Source of the DNA: Ferrimonas balearica DSM 9799 | Lineage (GTDB): Bacteria > Pseudomonadota > Gammaproteobacteria > Enterobacterales > Shewanellaceae | Reading direction: 5' to 3' | Assembly: GCF_000148645.1 (NCBI RefSeq) | Contig: NC_014541.1 | Span: 620,001-684,000 of the forward strand | DNA length: 64,000 nucleotides | Part shown: in pieces, positions 1 to 9,367 of the stretch | Layout of the letters: every line of letters begins with the position of its first letter | How positions within the stretch are numbered: the first letter of the stretch is position 1 | Notes under the pieces: model-generated | The model's database searches: none | The model's input: the letters and a program-made list of their open reading frames with translations, nothing else | Told to the model about the DNA's origin: nothing | Program-made: the position numbers and the translations under genes

Positions 1-186
1 TACCTGCTGCTGCAGGAAGCTGTTGAGGGTCTCTTCGCCCCAGCTTTGTGCTTCCGCTTCGCTGCCAAAGCCATCCTGGCGCTTGGTTACCTTGGTCTTA
101 CGGGTGGAGATTTTGCGGACAATCTCAGCGGTCCAGCTGCCGTCGTTTTCAGTAACGCGGATGTCGTACTTTTTGCCTTGAGCCAT
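1..186 (-). CDS. DUF3622-type protein (N-terminal part, runs off the window)
   Basis: The reading frame starts with ATG at 186 and is still open at base 1, so only the first 62 codons are visible. The product begins MAQGKKYDIRVTENDGSW and goes on with a Lys/Arg/Thr-rich strand and the segment KRQDGFGSEAEAQSWGEE. That pattern matches the small DUF3622 proteins of Shewanella and Vibrio, which have no known function. The family assignment is from memory of the motif. The C-terminus is outside the window. Confidence 0.7.
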   Translation of the reverse strand, partial: MAQGKKYDIRVTENDGSWTAEIVRKISTRKTKVTKRQDGFGSEAEAQSWGEETLNSFLQQQV

Positions 187-385
187 GATGGTTTCTGTCC
201 AAAAGCGGGGATGGATGCACGGCCGGACTGGCCGTCAGTTGGCGCTCTCGACACTCAGGCCCGGAGCGCATCGCGCCAACGGTGGTCGCGAGGGGCCGAA
301 GTATACACTGCGGTGGCACCAGGACGCATCCGATTCCAACAGTAAAACCATGGCGGGACGGTTTCGGCCCCGCCGTGGTGGTCGC

Positions 386-952
386 TCAGCGGTATTGCAG
401 CTGCGAGTCGACATCTTTGCGGGTGCCGCGGATTGGGTAGTGGTTACCGGGATCGCGGATCCAGCGCAGGCCATTGACCAAAGCCTGCAGTTCAGGCCGG
501 ACAAAGGGGTTGTTGGACAGATCCACCACATGGAGGTTGCCCTCTTCATTCACCACAAACAGGCCGGGTTCGGCAAAGTTGTGGTCGGTCTCCTGCTCTG
601 AGCGGGGCAGGGAGATGTACACCCCCAGTGCTTCCATCTGGTCCTGGGTCAGGCCATACGCCAGGGGGAATCCGACCTCAAGTTGACTCTTATGGGCTGC
701 CAGCTGGGCCTGTGAGTCGGCAGACACTGCAACGATATCGACGCCAATCTCCAGCAGCTCTTCGCGGAACCCTTCCAGTTGATTCAGGTATTTGGTGCAC
801 AGTGGGCAGTGACGGCCACGGTATACCACCACCATCTGCCAGTTTGCACCGCTGTCCGGTCGGGGCTGTCCGAGGCGAACGCTTTCGCCTTCGAAGGTGG
901 TGACGTGCAGCTCTGGAAAGCGATCGCCGGCGGCAAGTTTGTGCTGATCCAT
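386..952 (-). CDS. Peroxiredoxin-like AhpC/TSA family protein
   Basis: A 188-residue thioredoxin-fold protein. Residues 44-52 read YRGRHCPLC, the motif of the peroxiredoxin-like AhpC/TSA subgroup, with a CPLC pair (Cys49 and Cys52) that could form a redox disulfide. No signal peptide is seen, so it is probably a cytoplasmic thiol-dependent peroxidase or reductase. The ATG at 952 has an AAGGAG ribosome site six bases upstream. It lies just downstream of mdaB on the same strand (18-bp gap), so the two probably form a redox-stress operon under the divergent HxlR regulator. The substrate is not known. Confidence 0.85.
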   Translation of the reverse strand: MDQHKLAAGDRFPELHVTTFEGESVRLGQPRPDSGANWQMVVVYRGRHCPLCTKYLNQLEGFREELLEIGVDIVAVSADSQAQLAAHKSQLEVGFPLAYGLTQDQMEALGVYISLPRSEQETDHNFAEPGLFVVNEEGNLHVVDLSNNPFVRPELQALVNGLRWIRDPGNHYPIRGTRKDVDSQLQYR

Positions 953-970
953 CAGAGACTCCTTGAGTGC

Positions 971-1549
971 TTACAGGTGTGGGGCCAGATGCTGTTGGAA
1001 ACGAACCAGGTCGTTCTCAGTATCGGGGTTTTTCATCACATCAAAACTAGCAAAGGTGGGCAGCGCTGACATACCGAAGAATCGGAAGTTCATGTGCATC
1101 GGGAACATCAGGTCATCCACGCCTTTGCCTTCAAACAGGAACTGATCTTCGTCATCAAAGGCTGCCTGGGGCGCATTGAAGGTGAGTGACATCAGGTATC
1201 GGCTGCTGAGCTTTCCGCCACTGCCATACTGCTTGCTGGCGTCCTCCCGGCTGCGGCCATCGCCATCGCACAGGACGCCCATCATGCCGGTGGTGTAGAC
1301 CTCGTCCATGTACTTCTTGAAGGACCAGGGCACGCCCATCCAGTTCACCGGGATCTGAAGAATCACCAGGTCGGCCCACAGGTGCTTTTCGACCTCGGCT
1401 TCAATGTCGTAGGCCTCGGTCATGGTGGTGAGTTGCACCTGGTGACCTTTGCCTCTGGCCAGCTCAGCCGCGACATCGACCATGGCGGCGCTGAGTTTGC
1501 CTTCGGAGAAGGGGTAGGGTTGGTGGGTGTTGATGATCAATACGTTCAT
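971..1549 (-). CDS. mdaB: NAD(P)H:quinone oxidoreductase MdaB (flavodoxin fold)
   Basis: From the chosen start the product is 192 residues and begins [20 protein letters not shown]. coli MdaB is about the same length. The segments [18 protein letters not shown] and [12 protein letters not shown] are typical of the MdaB/NQO1 flavoprotein family. These enzymes reduce quinones by two electrons with NAD(P)H and so avoid semiquinone radicals. The frame is open 14 codons further upstream, but the ATG at 1549 fits the family N-terminus and has a GGAG site. It is divergent from an HxlR-family regulator and probably co-transcribed with the peroxiredoxin-like gene. Confidence 0.9.
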   Translation of the reverse strand: MNVLIINTHQPYPFSEGKLSAAMVDVAAELARGKGHQVQLTTMTEAYDIEAEVEKHLWADLVILQIPVNWMGVPWSFKKYMDEVYTTGMMGVLCDGDGRSREDASKQYGSGGKLSSRYLMSLTFNAPQAAFDDEDQFLFEGKGVDDLMFPMHMNFRFFGMSALPTFASFDVMKNPDTENDLVRFQQHLAPHL

Positions 1550-1605
1550 ATCACTGGCTCCGGTAATGGGTCGCTGTGGTGTTGAGCGCATTGTGGTATC
1601 GTGTG

Positions 1606-1641
1606 GTTACCAACGTCAACCAGTATACTTTTAGTAACCTA
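1606..1641. promoter_or_regulatory. Candidate HxlR operator in the mdaB/hxlR divergent promoter region
   Basis: Between the divergent genes there is a TACT-TTT-AGTA inverted repeat (1626-1636), an overlapping 8-base palindrome AGTATACT, and outer GGTTAC/GTAACC arms. Dyads of this kind lie in the control regions of HxlR/YodB-type regulators, which often sense quinones or aldehydes through a cysteine. The repeats are visible; the assignment to this regulator is inference from position. Confidence 0.4.
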
Positions 1642-1688
1642 ACTGATGGTGTTCCGGTAGGGAGCCGTCAGGAAACAGGAGCAGTGAT

Positions 1689-2060
1689 ATGGCCGACACC
1701 CATCCTCAAGCCCGTGTCGAGGTGAATGCTCAGGGACAGAAGCGGGCGATCTCCCCCTGTCAGGAGCCCTGTCCGATTGAGCGCGGCATGCGCATTATCG
1801 GCGGGAAGTGGAAAGGCTCGATCTTGTGGCATCTGAAGGATGAACCGGTGCGCTTTAATGATCTGGCCCGCATGTTGGGCGGAGCCAGTAAGAAGATGGT
1901 CAACCAACGTCTTAAGGAGATGGAGGAGCAGGGGCTGATTCGGCGCGAGGTGTTGAGTGAGCGCCCGGTGGCCGTCTCCTACCAGATCACCGATTTTGGA
2001 CGCTCCAGCCTGGCGGTATTGGAGCTGCTGAAAGACTGGGCCATTGAACACGACATTTGA
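1689..2060 (+). CDS. HxlR/MarR-like winged-helix regulator
   Basis: A 123-residue protein with one HxlR winged helix-turn-helix. After a variable 20-residue tail come Cys24 and Cys28 (CQEPC), then the family signature [20 protein letters not shown] at about 30-49 and the recognition region [19 protein letters not shown]. HxlR proteins such as YodB, HypR and QorR sense quinones or electrophiles through a conserved Cys near this position. It is divergent from mdaB, whose quinone reductase activity fits, so it probably regulates mdaB and itself. The start ATG follows an AGGAAACAGGAGC stretch. Confidence 0.88.
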   Translation: MADTHPQARVEVNAQGQKRAISPCQEPCPIERGMRIIGGKWKGSILWHLKDEPVRFNDLARMLGGASKKMVNQRLKEMEEQGLIRREVLSERPVAVSYQITDFGRSSLAVLELLKDWAIEHDI

Positions 2061-2195
2061 TGCTCTGGGCCCGGGATTTGCGCTGCCGTGGGCTGAAAGC
2101 CCACGCTACGATGCGGTGCCCGGCTGGAGCGAGGAGTGAATGCGGCGGGCTTCGATTCGGCTCTGAGTTCCGAACAGGCCACTTTCTGAGGATAC

Positions 2196-2226
2196 AAAAA
2201 AGCCCCGGCTGATGCCGAGGCTTTCT
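2196..2226 (-). terminator. Rho-independent terminator of the tRNA-Pro pair
   Basis: On the minus strand the stem GCCTCGGC/GCCGGGGC with an ATCA loop is followed by six T. It lies directly after the second tRNA-Pro. Confidence 0.85.
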
Positions 2227-2232
2227 CGTGTC

Positions 2233-2309
<77 letters not shown>

Positions 2310-2355
2310 AATAAACTGGCTTAAAAAACCCCGCTTTGGCGAGGCTTTGGAAATC

Positions 2356-2432
<77 letters not shown>

Positions 2433-2460
2433 ATTGATTGTCGCATTGCAACGGCGACGT

Positions 2461-2488
2461 ATTCTAGCGATTTTCCCCCGCTGCGCAA
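2461..2488 (-). promoter_or_regulatory. Promoter of the tRNA-Pro pair
   Basis: On the minus strand TTGCGC (-35, 2483-2488) is separated by 16 bases from TAGAAT (-10, 2461-2466). The first tRNA starts about 29 bases below the -10 box. Confidence 0.55.
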
Positions 2489-2663
2489 GCACTCGATCCT
2501 GCATTTGTGTTTGTTTGCCGCTTTTGTGCCCGAACTGATGCGCATATGGCCAATGGGCCCGCCCTTATATTCACTTTTGTTATTAAGGGTAATGATTGAC
2601 TCTTTGTTGTGGAATATAGATGGCAGTTAGGCTTACTTCATCGTTTTCGATGGAGCCCTGCTC

Positions 2664-3503
2664 GTGTCTCTATATTCCCTCTCTCAACGCCGCTCAGATA
2701 CGTCGCCCGGACAGGTGGTGCTGGTGGGCGCCGGCCCGGGTGATCCGGGATTGCTGACCCTGCATGCCTATCAGGCACTGAAGGAGGCGGAAGTGGTGTT
2801 GTACGACGCGTTGGTGTCGCAACCCATCCTGGACCTGATCCCCCCGAACGTCGAGTGTATCGCGGTGGGCAAACGCTGTGGTGCACACAGTCTGCCCCAG
2901 GCCGAGATTGAGCGGGTGATGCTGGCCAAGGCGGCAGCGGGTTATCGGGTGGTGCGCCTTAAAGGCGGCGACCCGCTGATGTTCGGTCGTGGCGGCGAGG
3001 AGATGTTGGCGTTGAAACTGGCGGGCATCCCGTTTCGGGTGGTCCCCGGTGTCACGGCAGCCAGTGCCTGTGCCGCTTATGGCGCGATGCCCCTGACTCA
3101 CCGTGGGGTGGCGCAAGGGGTGACCTTTGTTACTGGCCACGGTAAGGATGGTCAGCCCATTTCGGATTGGTCGCCCTACGTGATCCCCGGCCACACGTTG
3201 GTGATCTACATGGGCCTGAAGCGGGCGGCAACCATTCAGCAGGGCCTGATGGCGGCGGGCATGGCGGCACAGATGCCGGTGGCGATCGTGGGACAGGCCA
3301 GCCAGAGTGGCCAGCAGCGGGTCAATGGCACGCTTGGCGAATTAACCATACTGGCGTCCCAGCCTCACTTGCCCAGCCCGGCTGCGATCCTGGTGGGAGA
3401 AACCACGGCGCTGGCGGACTCGTTGGACTGGTTTGTGGCGGAGGCTCAGCCTGCCATCAACTCGAAGTCTCTCGACAACATTTTCGACAGCGCGGCGATG
3501 TAG
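2664..3503 (+). CDS. cobA: Uroporphyrinogen-III C-methyltransferase (SUMT, single domain)
   Basis: A 279-residue tetrapyrrole methylase. It shows VGAGPGDPGLLTL near residues 21-33, RLKGGDPLMFGRGGEE near 98-113 and VVPGVTAASA, the SAM- and substrate-binding loops of SUMT. The enzyme methylates uroporphyrinogen III at C2 and C7 to precorrin-2, the entry to siroheme and cobalamin. It lacks the CysG oxidase/chelatase part. The start is GTG, with GGAG nine bases upstream. Its last 58 bases overlap the end of the convergent gene at 3446-4258. No other heme-cofactor gene is adjacent. Confidence 0.93.
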   Translation: MSLYSLSQRRSDTSPGQVVLVGAGPGDPGLLTLHAYQALKEAEVVLYDALVSQPILDLIPPNVECIAVGKRCGAHSLPQAEIERVMLAKAAAGYRVVRLKGGDPLMFGRGGEEMLALKLAGIPFRVVPGVTAASACAAYGAMPLTHRGVAQGVTFVTGHGKDGQPISDWSPYVIPGHTLVIYMGLKRAATIQQGLMAAGMAAQMPVAIVGQASQSGQQRVNGTLGELTILASQPHLPSPAAILVGETTALADSLDWFVAEAQPAINSKSLDNIFDSAAM

Positions 3504-4258
3504 TCGGCGTCACCCTGGTCCAGCACCAGCCGGGCCAGTTCCAGTCCCAGCGGGGTAAACCGGTAATAGCGCAGCCGCAGGCGGTTGTGGCGGGGGCGCA
3601 GCAGCAGGGTCTGGTTGAGCAGTCGCAGTCGCAGCGGTTCCCCCTGAGTGAGCAGGCCGGTCTCCAGCTCGGCGGCAAACAGGATGCCCTGTTCCCGCAG
3701 GGTGAGGATGGCGCTGTAGGGCAAGCCGAAGCGGGACAGAGAGAGGCTGGGCTGACCGGCGGGCAGTAAGCCGCCGTAACCGGGCATCCGGCGGTAGCCC
3801 AGCAGAATTTTCCGGTTTGGCTCGCTGTTGAGCATGCTGGAGAGGGCCACGGCGCGGCCCAGCAACAGGGCGTCTTTCTGGGTCATCTGACGGAGGGTGT
3901 CGAGGGCCCGCAGGCTGAAGGAGCCGGGTTGGGACAGCTCGGTGGCCAGGATCTTACCCCACAGCTCCTGCATTCTGGGGGAGTGGACCTTCTCGGCCAG
4001 GGAGAGAAACTGGTGCAGCCAGTCGGGGTCAGGCTCGTGGCCGGCGACGTCATTGTCGCTGTGTTCAACGGCGTGATGGAGCACCGCCTCAACGTTCAGT
4101 TGGTACTGCTCATGCAGGCGCTTTACGCGCTGCTCGGCCCGCTGTAACAGGGTGCCCTGCACCCCGTTTTCATCAAGGCTGAGGCCCATCAACCGGGTTA
4201 ATGCGACGGCCTGATGGCGGGTACTGCGGTGCTTTGGTGGGCTGAAGGCCTCGGTCAT
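3446..4258 (-). CDS. Conserved hypothetical protein (TIGR03899-like)
   Basis: A 270-residue soluble protein with no signal peptide or membrane helix. It contains a Leu/Arg-rich helical N-terminal half and the segment MQELWGKILATELSQPG near the middle, which recalls the uncharacterised TIGR03899 family of Shewanella and Vibrio. Function unknown. Its start overlaps the stop of the SRPBCC gene by four bases, so they are translationally coupled. Its end overlaps the convergent cobA by 58 bp. Family name is from memory. Confidence 0.75.
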   Translation of the reverse strand: MTEAFSPPKHRSTRHQAVALTRLMGLSLDENGVQGTLLQRAEQRVKRLHEQYQLNVEAVLHHAVEHSDNDVAGHEPDPDWLHQFLSLAEKVHSPRMQELWGKILATELSQPGSFSLRALDTLRQMTQKDALLLGRAVALSSMLNSEPNRKILLGYRRMPGYGGLLPAGQPSLSLSRFGLPYSAILTLREQGILFAAELETGLLTQGEPLRLRLLNQTLLLRPRHNRLRLRYYRFTPLGLELARLVLDQGDADYIAALSKMLSRDFELMAG

Positions 4259-4791
4259 GGCCGCTCACTCTCCTGGCTAGGTTGCTGTTCTACCAATCTT
4301 TTTAATCGCTCCAGTCCCTGCTGGAACTGCTCGCCAATCATAACATCCGCCATCATGGCCAAATAGGCACCGACCACCGGGATTTGCATTTTTCCGTTCA
4401 TCTCCCAGATCACCACGGTGTCATTGCCCTGGGTGCGATAGCGAAAACCGGCCTGCATGGGCTGGGGGCTGCCGTTAAAGTGCAGGTCATACTGGATGCC
4501 GACGGCGGGCGCACTCTGCACAATCCGCAGTTCCCCACTGCCGGTGTCATCCTGCCAGGTCTGATTGGCGCCAACGCCCGCACTGGGACGTCCGACGCTG
4601 ATGCGAACCTCGTTGCCATAAAACGGGCTCCACAGCGGCCAGAGGGTCAGGTCATTGAGATAGGGGTGGATCTGTTCCGGCGTGGCGCTGATCCGCACGC
4701 TGCGGCGCACATCAAACTCATCCGGCAGGATCACACCGGCCACGAGCACCACCAAAAGCACCACCAGCAGGAGTTTTAACAGGGTTTTCAT
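4255..4791 (-). CDS. SRPBCC (START/polyketide cyclase-like) protein, membrane-anchored
   Basis: From MKTLLKLLLVVLLVV the protein is 178 residues, with one N-terminal hydrophobic helix (about residues 3-22) that works as a membrane anchor or signal. An SRPBCC-type domain follows (RRSVRISATPEQIHPYLND, then LWPLWSPF), a helix-grip fold that holds a hydrophobic ligand. The ligand is not known. It is upstream of, and overlaps, the TIGR03899-like gene and is downstream of the MFS gene on the same strand, so the three probably share an operon. Confidence 0.82.
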   Translation of the reverse strand: MKTLLKLLLVVLLVVLVAGVILPDEFDVRRSVRISATPEQIHPYLNDLTLWPLWSPFYGNEVRISVGRPSAGVGANQTWQDDTGSGELRIVQSAPAVGIQYDLHFNGSPQPMQAGFRYRTQGNDTVVIWEMNGKMQIPVVGAYLAMMADVMIGEQFQQGLERLKRLVEQQPSQESERP

Positions 4792-4824
4792 TCGACTGCT
4801 CCCCGACAACGACTCCTGTTGAGT

Positions 4825-6024
4825 TTAGGTGGGGTTTTGCTCGCTGCGGGCTCGCAATCGAACGGGCGCCCACCGAACCGGGTTATCGGCATCGGGGTGA
4901 TCGGGGATATTGCGGCACAGCAGCAGGGAGGTCAGCGCAAAGCCGGTGCCGATCAGGAACACCGCTGCCGGGGCGGTCAGCCACAGCAGCCCCAGCAGGG
5001 CGGGGATCACTACCGCGGCGATGTGGTTGATGGTAAAGCTGACCGACGCCGTGGCGGCGAGATCTTTGGGGTCGGCAATCTTCTGCAGGTAGCTCTTGAT
5101 GGCGATGGCCAGCGCAAACAGCAGGTGATCAATCACGTAGAGGGCCCCGGCAAAGGCGGCGTTCTCGACAAAGGCGTAGCTGGTGAACACCAGCGCCAGC
5201 CCCACGTATTCCACGGTCAGGGCCCGGCGCTCCCCGGCCCGCTGAACAAAGCGGCCAATGGCCGGGGCAAACAGCAGGTTAAACAGGTAGTTGATCAGGA
5301 ACAGGCCGGTAATGGCGGCCACGTTGTAACCGAACTTCTCCACCATCATAAAGCCAGCAAACACCATAAAGATCTGGCGTCGTGCCCCGGACAGAAAAGT
5401 CAGGCCGTAGTAGAGCCAGTAGCGGCGTCGCAGTATCAGGCGCTTGTGCTGAGGGTGGGGATTGTCAAACCGGGGAAAGCGGGTGATCAGATAGGCCAGC
5501 ATTGCTAGCCCCGCCAGGCCGGACACCAGATACATGGCGCGATAGTCCCAGCCCAGTCCGGTCATCAGCAGCCAGATGGCGGCATAGGCCAGCAGGGCTC
5601 CAGCCGCTTTGACGGACAGTGCCCGGCCCATAAATTCGGCGGTTTTCTCTTTGGGCAACCATTGCAGGGTGAGCGACTGGTTAACGGTTTCGTAGTAGTG
5701 GAAGCCGATGGACATCAGCACTGTGGTGGCATACAGCCCGATGGCCGAAGGGAAGAAGCCGGTCAGGGCGACACCGACACAGAGCAGGGCCATCGCCACC
5801 AGGGCGAGGGTTTGTTCCCGTATCACCAGCAGGACAAAAACGGCGGTAAAGGCGAGAAAACCGGGCACCTCGCGCAGTGACTGCAACAGACCAATCTGGG
5901 CGCCATCAAACTGCGCCACCTCAACCACGAAGTTGTTGAGCAGGGTCTGCCAGGTGGCAAACACCATCGACATGATAAAGGTCAGCCCCAGCAGTAACTG
6001 GGCGCGGCGAGGGTCGCTGGTCAC
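4825..6024 (-). CDS. MFS transporter, 12 membrane segments
   Basis: About 399 residues with around 12 hydrophobic helices in two halves and a central cytoplasmic loop near FPRFDNPHPQHKR. It is a major facilitator permease; the substrate cannot be told from sequence. An ATG exists at 6039, but AGGAGG lies inside the first codons of that frame and is five bases before a GTG at 6024, so GTG is the better start. It is the first gene of a three-gene minus-strand cluster with the SRPBCC and TIGR03899-like proteins. Confidence 0.85.
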   Translation of the reverse strand: MTSDPRRAQLLLGLTFIMSMVFATWQTLLNNFVVEVAQFDGAQIGLLQSLREVPGFLAFTAVFVLLVIREQTLALVAMALLCVGVALTGFFPSAIGLYATTVLMSIGFHYYETVNQSLTLQWLPKEKTAEFMGRALSVKAAGALLAYAAIWLLMTGLGWDYRAMYLVSGLAGLAMLAYLITRFPRFDNPHPQHKRLILRRRYWLYYGLTFLSGARRQIFMVFAGFMMVEKFGYNVAAITGLFLINYLFNLLFAPAIGRFVQRAGERRALTVEYVGLALVFTSYAFVENAAFAGALYVIDHLLFALAIAIKSYLQKIADPKDLAATASVSFTINHIAAVVIPALLGLLWLTAPAAVFLIGTGFALTSLLLCRNIPDHPDADNPVRWAPVRLRARSEQNPT

Positions 6025-6209
6025 ATCTGCCTCCTGCATCTGTGGTCACTTGGGGACGGCGGGGTCCGTCCGGAACCGGTCACGCAGCGTAACACGGTAC
6101 GCCAATCCGACCGAGCACCGCACGCTTCGTTAGCAGCTTCCCATGACAACAATATGATATTGAGGTGACCGTGTTGGGGGCGAGCGGCGCCTTGAGCTAG
6201 GGTTACACC

Positions 6210-7334
6210 ATGCTTGTCCGAATTCTGCTCATAACAAGCTGGCTGTGCAGCTGCGCAGCGGCACCCCCAACCGGCGTGGCACCGTCGGATCTCTTTGCTG
6301 ATGAGGCGTTTCAGCACGCTCAGCCTGTGCCCACTCCGGACTCGATCTTTGCCCTCAGCCCCGAGATGGAGCAGGTGGTGGAGCACCTTCGCCATTCGCC
6401 GGACCCGAAATCCGATCTGCTGGCGTTGATCCGGGAAGACGAAGGGATCCGCTACGACAACCGTTTGACCCAAAATGCCGCCACCACCTTTGCCCAGCGC
6501 CAAGGCAACTGCATGTCACTGGTGGTGATGACCGCCGCGCTGGCGGATGAGCTGGCGATGCCGGTGCGATTTCAGTTGGTCAAGTCGCCGCCGGTGTGGG
6601 ATCGGCAGGGGGCGCTTTACCTGATCAACGGACATGTGAATCTGCGCCTGGCAGCCCCTTACCGGGCCAACCAGATGCGGATTACTGACGGTGGCGTTAC
6701 CGTGGATTTCCTGCCGGGCAATCAGTTGCGCGGCTACCAAACCGAACCGCTGTCCCGCAACGAACTGGTGGCACGCTACTACAACAATCTGGCGGCGGAG
6801 GCGATGGTGGACGGCGAGGCCGATTACGCCTACCAGCTGCTCAAAGCGGCCCTGTTGCAGGCGCCGGACTATGGCCACGCCTGGAATACCCTTGGCGTAC
6901 TGTACCGCCAAAACGGCATGAGTGAGCGGGCGGAAGCGGTGTACCGTTATGCGGTCGAACTGCCGGACAGTGAACTGGATGCACTGCACAATCTGGCCAT
7001 TCTGCTGGCGGCGCAGGACCGATTGATCGAGTGGCAGGAGGTGCATGGCCGACTCGAGCTGAAGCGGATCCGTAACCCCTATTACCACTTCGATATGGGC
7101 GAGTTGGCTTATCAGGCCGGAGAGTACGACAAAGCGGTGCGGTTCTATCGCAAAGCGGTTGACCTGGCCGACTACCGCCATGAGTTCCATTTCGGCCTGT
7201 CCCGGGCCTATTACCAACAGGGCAATCTGGTGCTCAGTGCCCGTCACCTGAACCGGGCCGAGGACCTGGCCCCCGCCGATGAGCGTCAACGCTACCAGCT
7301 GAAGCTGCTGGCCCTGCAGGGGGGACGCCCCTGA
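6210..7334 (+). CDS. Transglutaminase-like/TPR-repeat protein, probable lipoprotein
   Basis: A 374-residue exported protein. The N-terminal hydrophobic segment ends in WLCSC followed by AAAPP, an imperfect lipobox. Residues about 80-200 look like a transglutaminase-like fold, with RQGNCMSL (Cys101) and NGHVNL as likely Cys and His catalytic positions. The C-terminal half holds three to four TPR units (for example AWNTLGVLYRQNGMSERAE and FDMGELAYQAGEYDKAVRFY). Such proteins are scaffolds or peptidoglycan-associated in the envelope. The actual role here is unknown. It stands alone, 93 bp upstream of ppaC. Confidence 0.82.
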   Translation: MLVRILLITSWLCSCAAAPPTGVAPSDLFADEAFQHAQPVPTPDSIFALSPEMEQVVEHLRHSPDPKSDLLALIREDEGIRYDNRLTQNAATTFAQRQGNCMSLVVMTAALADELAMPVRFQLVKSPPVWDRQGALYLINGHVNLRLAAPYRANQMRITDGGVTVDFLPGNQLRGYQTEPLSRNELVARYYNNLAAEAMVDGEADYAYQLLKAALLQAPDYGHAWNTLGVLYRQNGMSERAEAVYRYAVELPDSELDALHNLAILLAAQDRLIEWQEVHGRLELKRIRNPYYHFDMGELAYQAGEYDKAVRFYRKAVDLADYRHEFHFGLSRAYYQQGNLVLSARHLNRAEDLAPADERQRYQLKLLALQGGRP

Positions 7335-7427
7335 GTCGCTTCACTTAATCCGAGTCCGATCCTCAGCTATTCCCGTCTCCAGCCTATTTTTGTTAAAATC
7401 GCCGCAAATTTTGAGGAGACGATCTCT

Positions 7428-8348
7428 ATGCCGATTTACTGCGTGGGTCACAAGATCCCGGATTCCGATTCCATCTGTGGTGCAATTGCCCTGGCTTACC
7501 TGAAAAACCAGATTGGCGAAGAAGCGGTGGCCACTCGCCTGGGCGAGCTGTCCCCGGAAACCGCTTTCATCCTGGACAAGTTTGGCCTGGAAGCCCCTGA
7601 GCTGAAGCTGAGCTACGCCGGTGAGCAGGTGTACATCGTTGACCACTCCGAAGTGACCCAGGCCCCGGACGACATCGCCGAAGCCACCATCGTCGGTATT
7701 GTTGACCACCACAAACTGGGCGACCTGACCACCTCCACCCCGCTGGAGTGCTGGATCCGTCCGGTGGGTTGCTCTAACACCGTGATCAAGATGATGTACG
7801 ACTTCCACGGCGTTGAGATCCCGAAAGCGATCGCCGGCATCATGCTGTGCGCCATCCTGTCTGACACCGTGATCTTCAAATCCCCGACCTGCACCACCGC
7901 CGACATCCGTTGCGTGGAAGCGCTGGCTGAGATCGCTGGCATTGAAGACTTCAAAGGCCTGGGCATGGAGATGTTCAAGGTGAAGTCTGCTGTGGAAGGC
8001 ACCCCGGCGCGTGACCTGGTGCTGCGTGACTTTAAAGACTTCGACATGAACGGCAACCTGGTGGGCATTGGCCAGCTGGAAGTGATCGATCTGGCGGTAC
8101 TGGATGCGGTTAAACCGGCTCTGGTGGAAGACATCGCCAAGCTGAAAGCCGAAGGCAACCGTCACTCCGTTCTGCTGCTGCTGACCGACATCATGAAGGA
8201 AGGCTCTGAGCTGCTGGTGATCAGTGATGACCTGTCCGTGGTTGAGCGCGCTTACGGCCAATCCATCGAAGATGGCAAAGTGTGGCTGGACGGTGTACTG
8301 AGCCGCAAGAAGCAGGTGGTTCCGCCGCTGCAGCAAGCCTTCGCGTAA
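7428..8348 (+). CDS. ppaC: Manganese-dependent inorganic pyrophosphatase
   Basis: A 306-residue DHH-family (family II) pyrophosphatase. It shows GHKIPDSDSICGA near residues 7-19, VDHSE, the DHH box IVDHHKLGDL, and SDTVIFKSPTCT, the metal- and substrate-binding motifs. It hydrolyses PPi to two phosphates in the cytoplasm and drives biosynthetic reactions. Length is normal for the family. The ATG follows a GAGGAGACG stretch. A bidirectional terminator follows and fbp is convergent. Confidence 0.95.
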   Translation: MPIYCVGHKIPDSDSICGAIALAYLKNQIGEEAVATRLGELSPETAFILDKFGLEAPELKLSYAGEQVYIVDHSEVTQAPDDIAEATIVGIVDHHKLGDLTTSTPLECWIRPVGCSNTVIKMMYDFHGVEIPKAIAGIMLCAILSDTVIFKSPTCTTADIRCVEALAEIAGIEDFKGLGMEMFKVKSAVEGTPARDLVLRDFKDFDMNGNLVGIGQLEVIDLAVLDAVKPALVEDIAKLKAEGNRHSVLLLLTDIMKEGSELLVISDDLSVVERAYGQSIEDGKVWLDGVLSRKKQVVPPLQQAFA

Positions 8349-8359
8349 GCGAATACGAT

Positions 8360-8390
8360 AAAAAAAGGCGCCCGATGGGCGCCTTTTTTG
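8360..8390. terminator. Bidirectional terminator between ppaC and fbp
   Basis: GGCGCCC/GGGCGCC stem with an A-run before and a T-run after, so it can end both convergent transcripts. Confidence 0.9.
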
Positions 8391-8404
8391 TGCCTGTTAC
8401 CGAC

Positions 8405-9367
8405 TCAGCGGTGGTATTCCAGGCAGGTGTTCACTTCATTTTTAGAACCGAGAATCACCGCCACACGCTGGTGAATGCCCTCAGGCTGGATCGCCATAAT
8501 GCGCTCGTAGCCGGTGGAGGCAACGCCGCCCGCCTGCTCCACCAGGAAGCTCATCGGGTTGGCTTCGTACATCAGGCGCAGCTTGAACGGCTTCTCCGGA
8601 TTCTTGGTGTCCTGCGGGTAGGTAAACAGGCCGCCACGGGACAGCACCCGGTGCACATCGCCCACCATGGCCGCAATCCAGCGCATGTTGAAGTTCTTAC
8701 CACGCTGGCCCTCTTTGCCCAGCAGGCAGTCGGCGATGTAGTTCTGCATGGCCGGTTGCCAGAAACGCTGATTGGACATGTTGATGGCAAATTCGGCGGT
8801 GTCGGCCGGGATGCTGACCTGCTCTTCCACCAGGATGAAGTCGCCGGTTTTCGGGTCCAGGGTAAACATCTGGGTGCCATTGCCGGTGGTCAGGGCCATC
8901 ACGGTGGCCGGGCCGTACAGCATGTAGCAGGCGGCCAGCTGGTTTTCGCCCGGCTGCAGGAACGCCGCCTCGTTCACCTCACCTGCCGGGGCGGGCAGCA
9001 CGGAGAAGATGGTGCCCACCAGAGAGTTGATGTCGATGTTGGAGGAGCCGTCGAGCGGGTCGAAGCTCACCAGGAAGCGGCCATCGGCATTGGCGGCGAC
9101 CACATCATCTTCCTCCTCGGAGGCCACACCCTTGACCAGAGGCTGAGCCTGCAGCGCCTGCTTGATCAGTTCGTTGGCGATCACGTCCAGTTTCTTCTGG
9201 GTTTCACCCTGAACGTTTTCACTCTGGGTGGCACCCAGTACCCCTGCCAGTGCACCGCCGCGCACCAGGGCGCTGATCTCAGTGGCGCAGCTGGCCAGGG
9301 ACTGGATCAGGGTAAGCAGTTCGCCGTCGACACCGCGGCGGGACAGGGTCTCTTGAAGAGTGTGCAT
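8405..9367 (-). CDS. fbp: Fructose-1,6-bisphosphatase class I
   Basis: A 320-residue protein with the metal-binding motif [14 protein letters not shown] and the substrate region [22 protein letters not shown]-type pattern (here [17 protein letters not shown]) near the C-terminus. It removes the 1-phosphate of fructose 1,6-bisphosphate in gluconeogenesis. Length fits the family. ATG at 9367 has AGGA eight bases upstream. It stands alone and is convergent with ppaC. Confidence 0.96.
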   Translation of the reverse strand: MHTLQETLSRRGVDGELLTLIQSLASCATEISALVRGGALAGVLGATQSENVQGETQKKLDVIANELIKQALQAQPLVKGVASEEEDDVVAANADGRFLVSFDPLDGSSNIDINSLVGTIFSVLPAPAGEVNEAAFLQPGENQLAACYMLYGPATVMALTTGNGTQMFTLDPKTGDFILVEEQVSIPADTAEFAINMSNQRFWQPAMQNYIADCLLGKEGQRGKNFNMRWIAAMVGDVHRVLSRGGLFTYPQDTKNPEKPFKLRLMYEANPMSFLVEQAGGVASTGYERIMAIQPEGIHQRVAVILGSKNEVNTCLEYHR

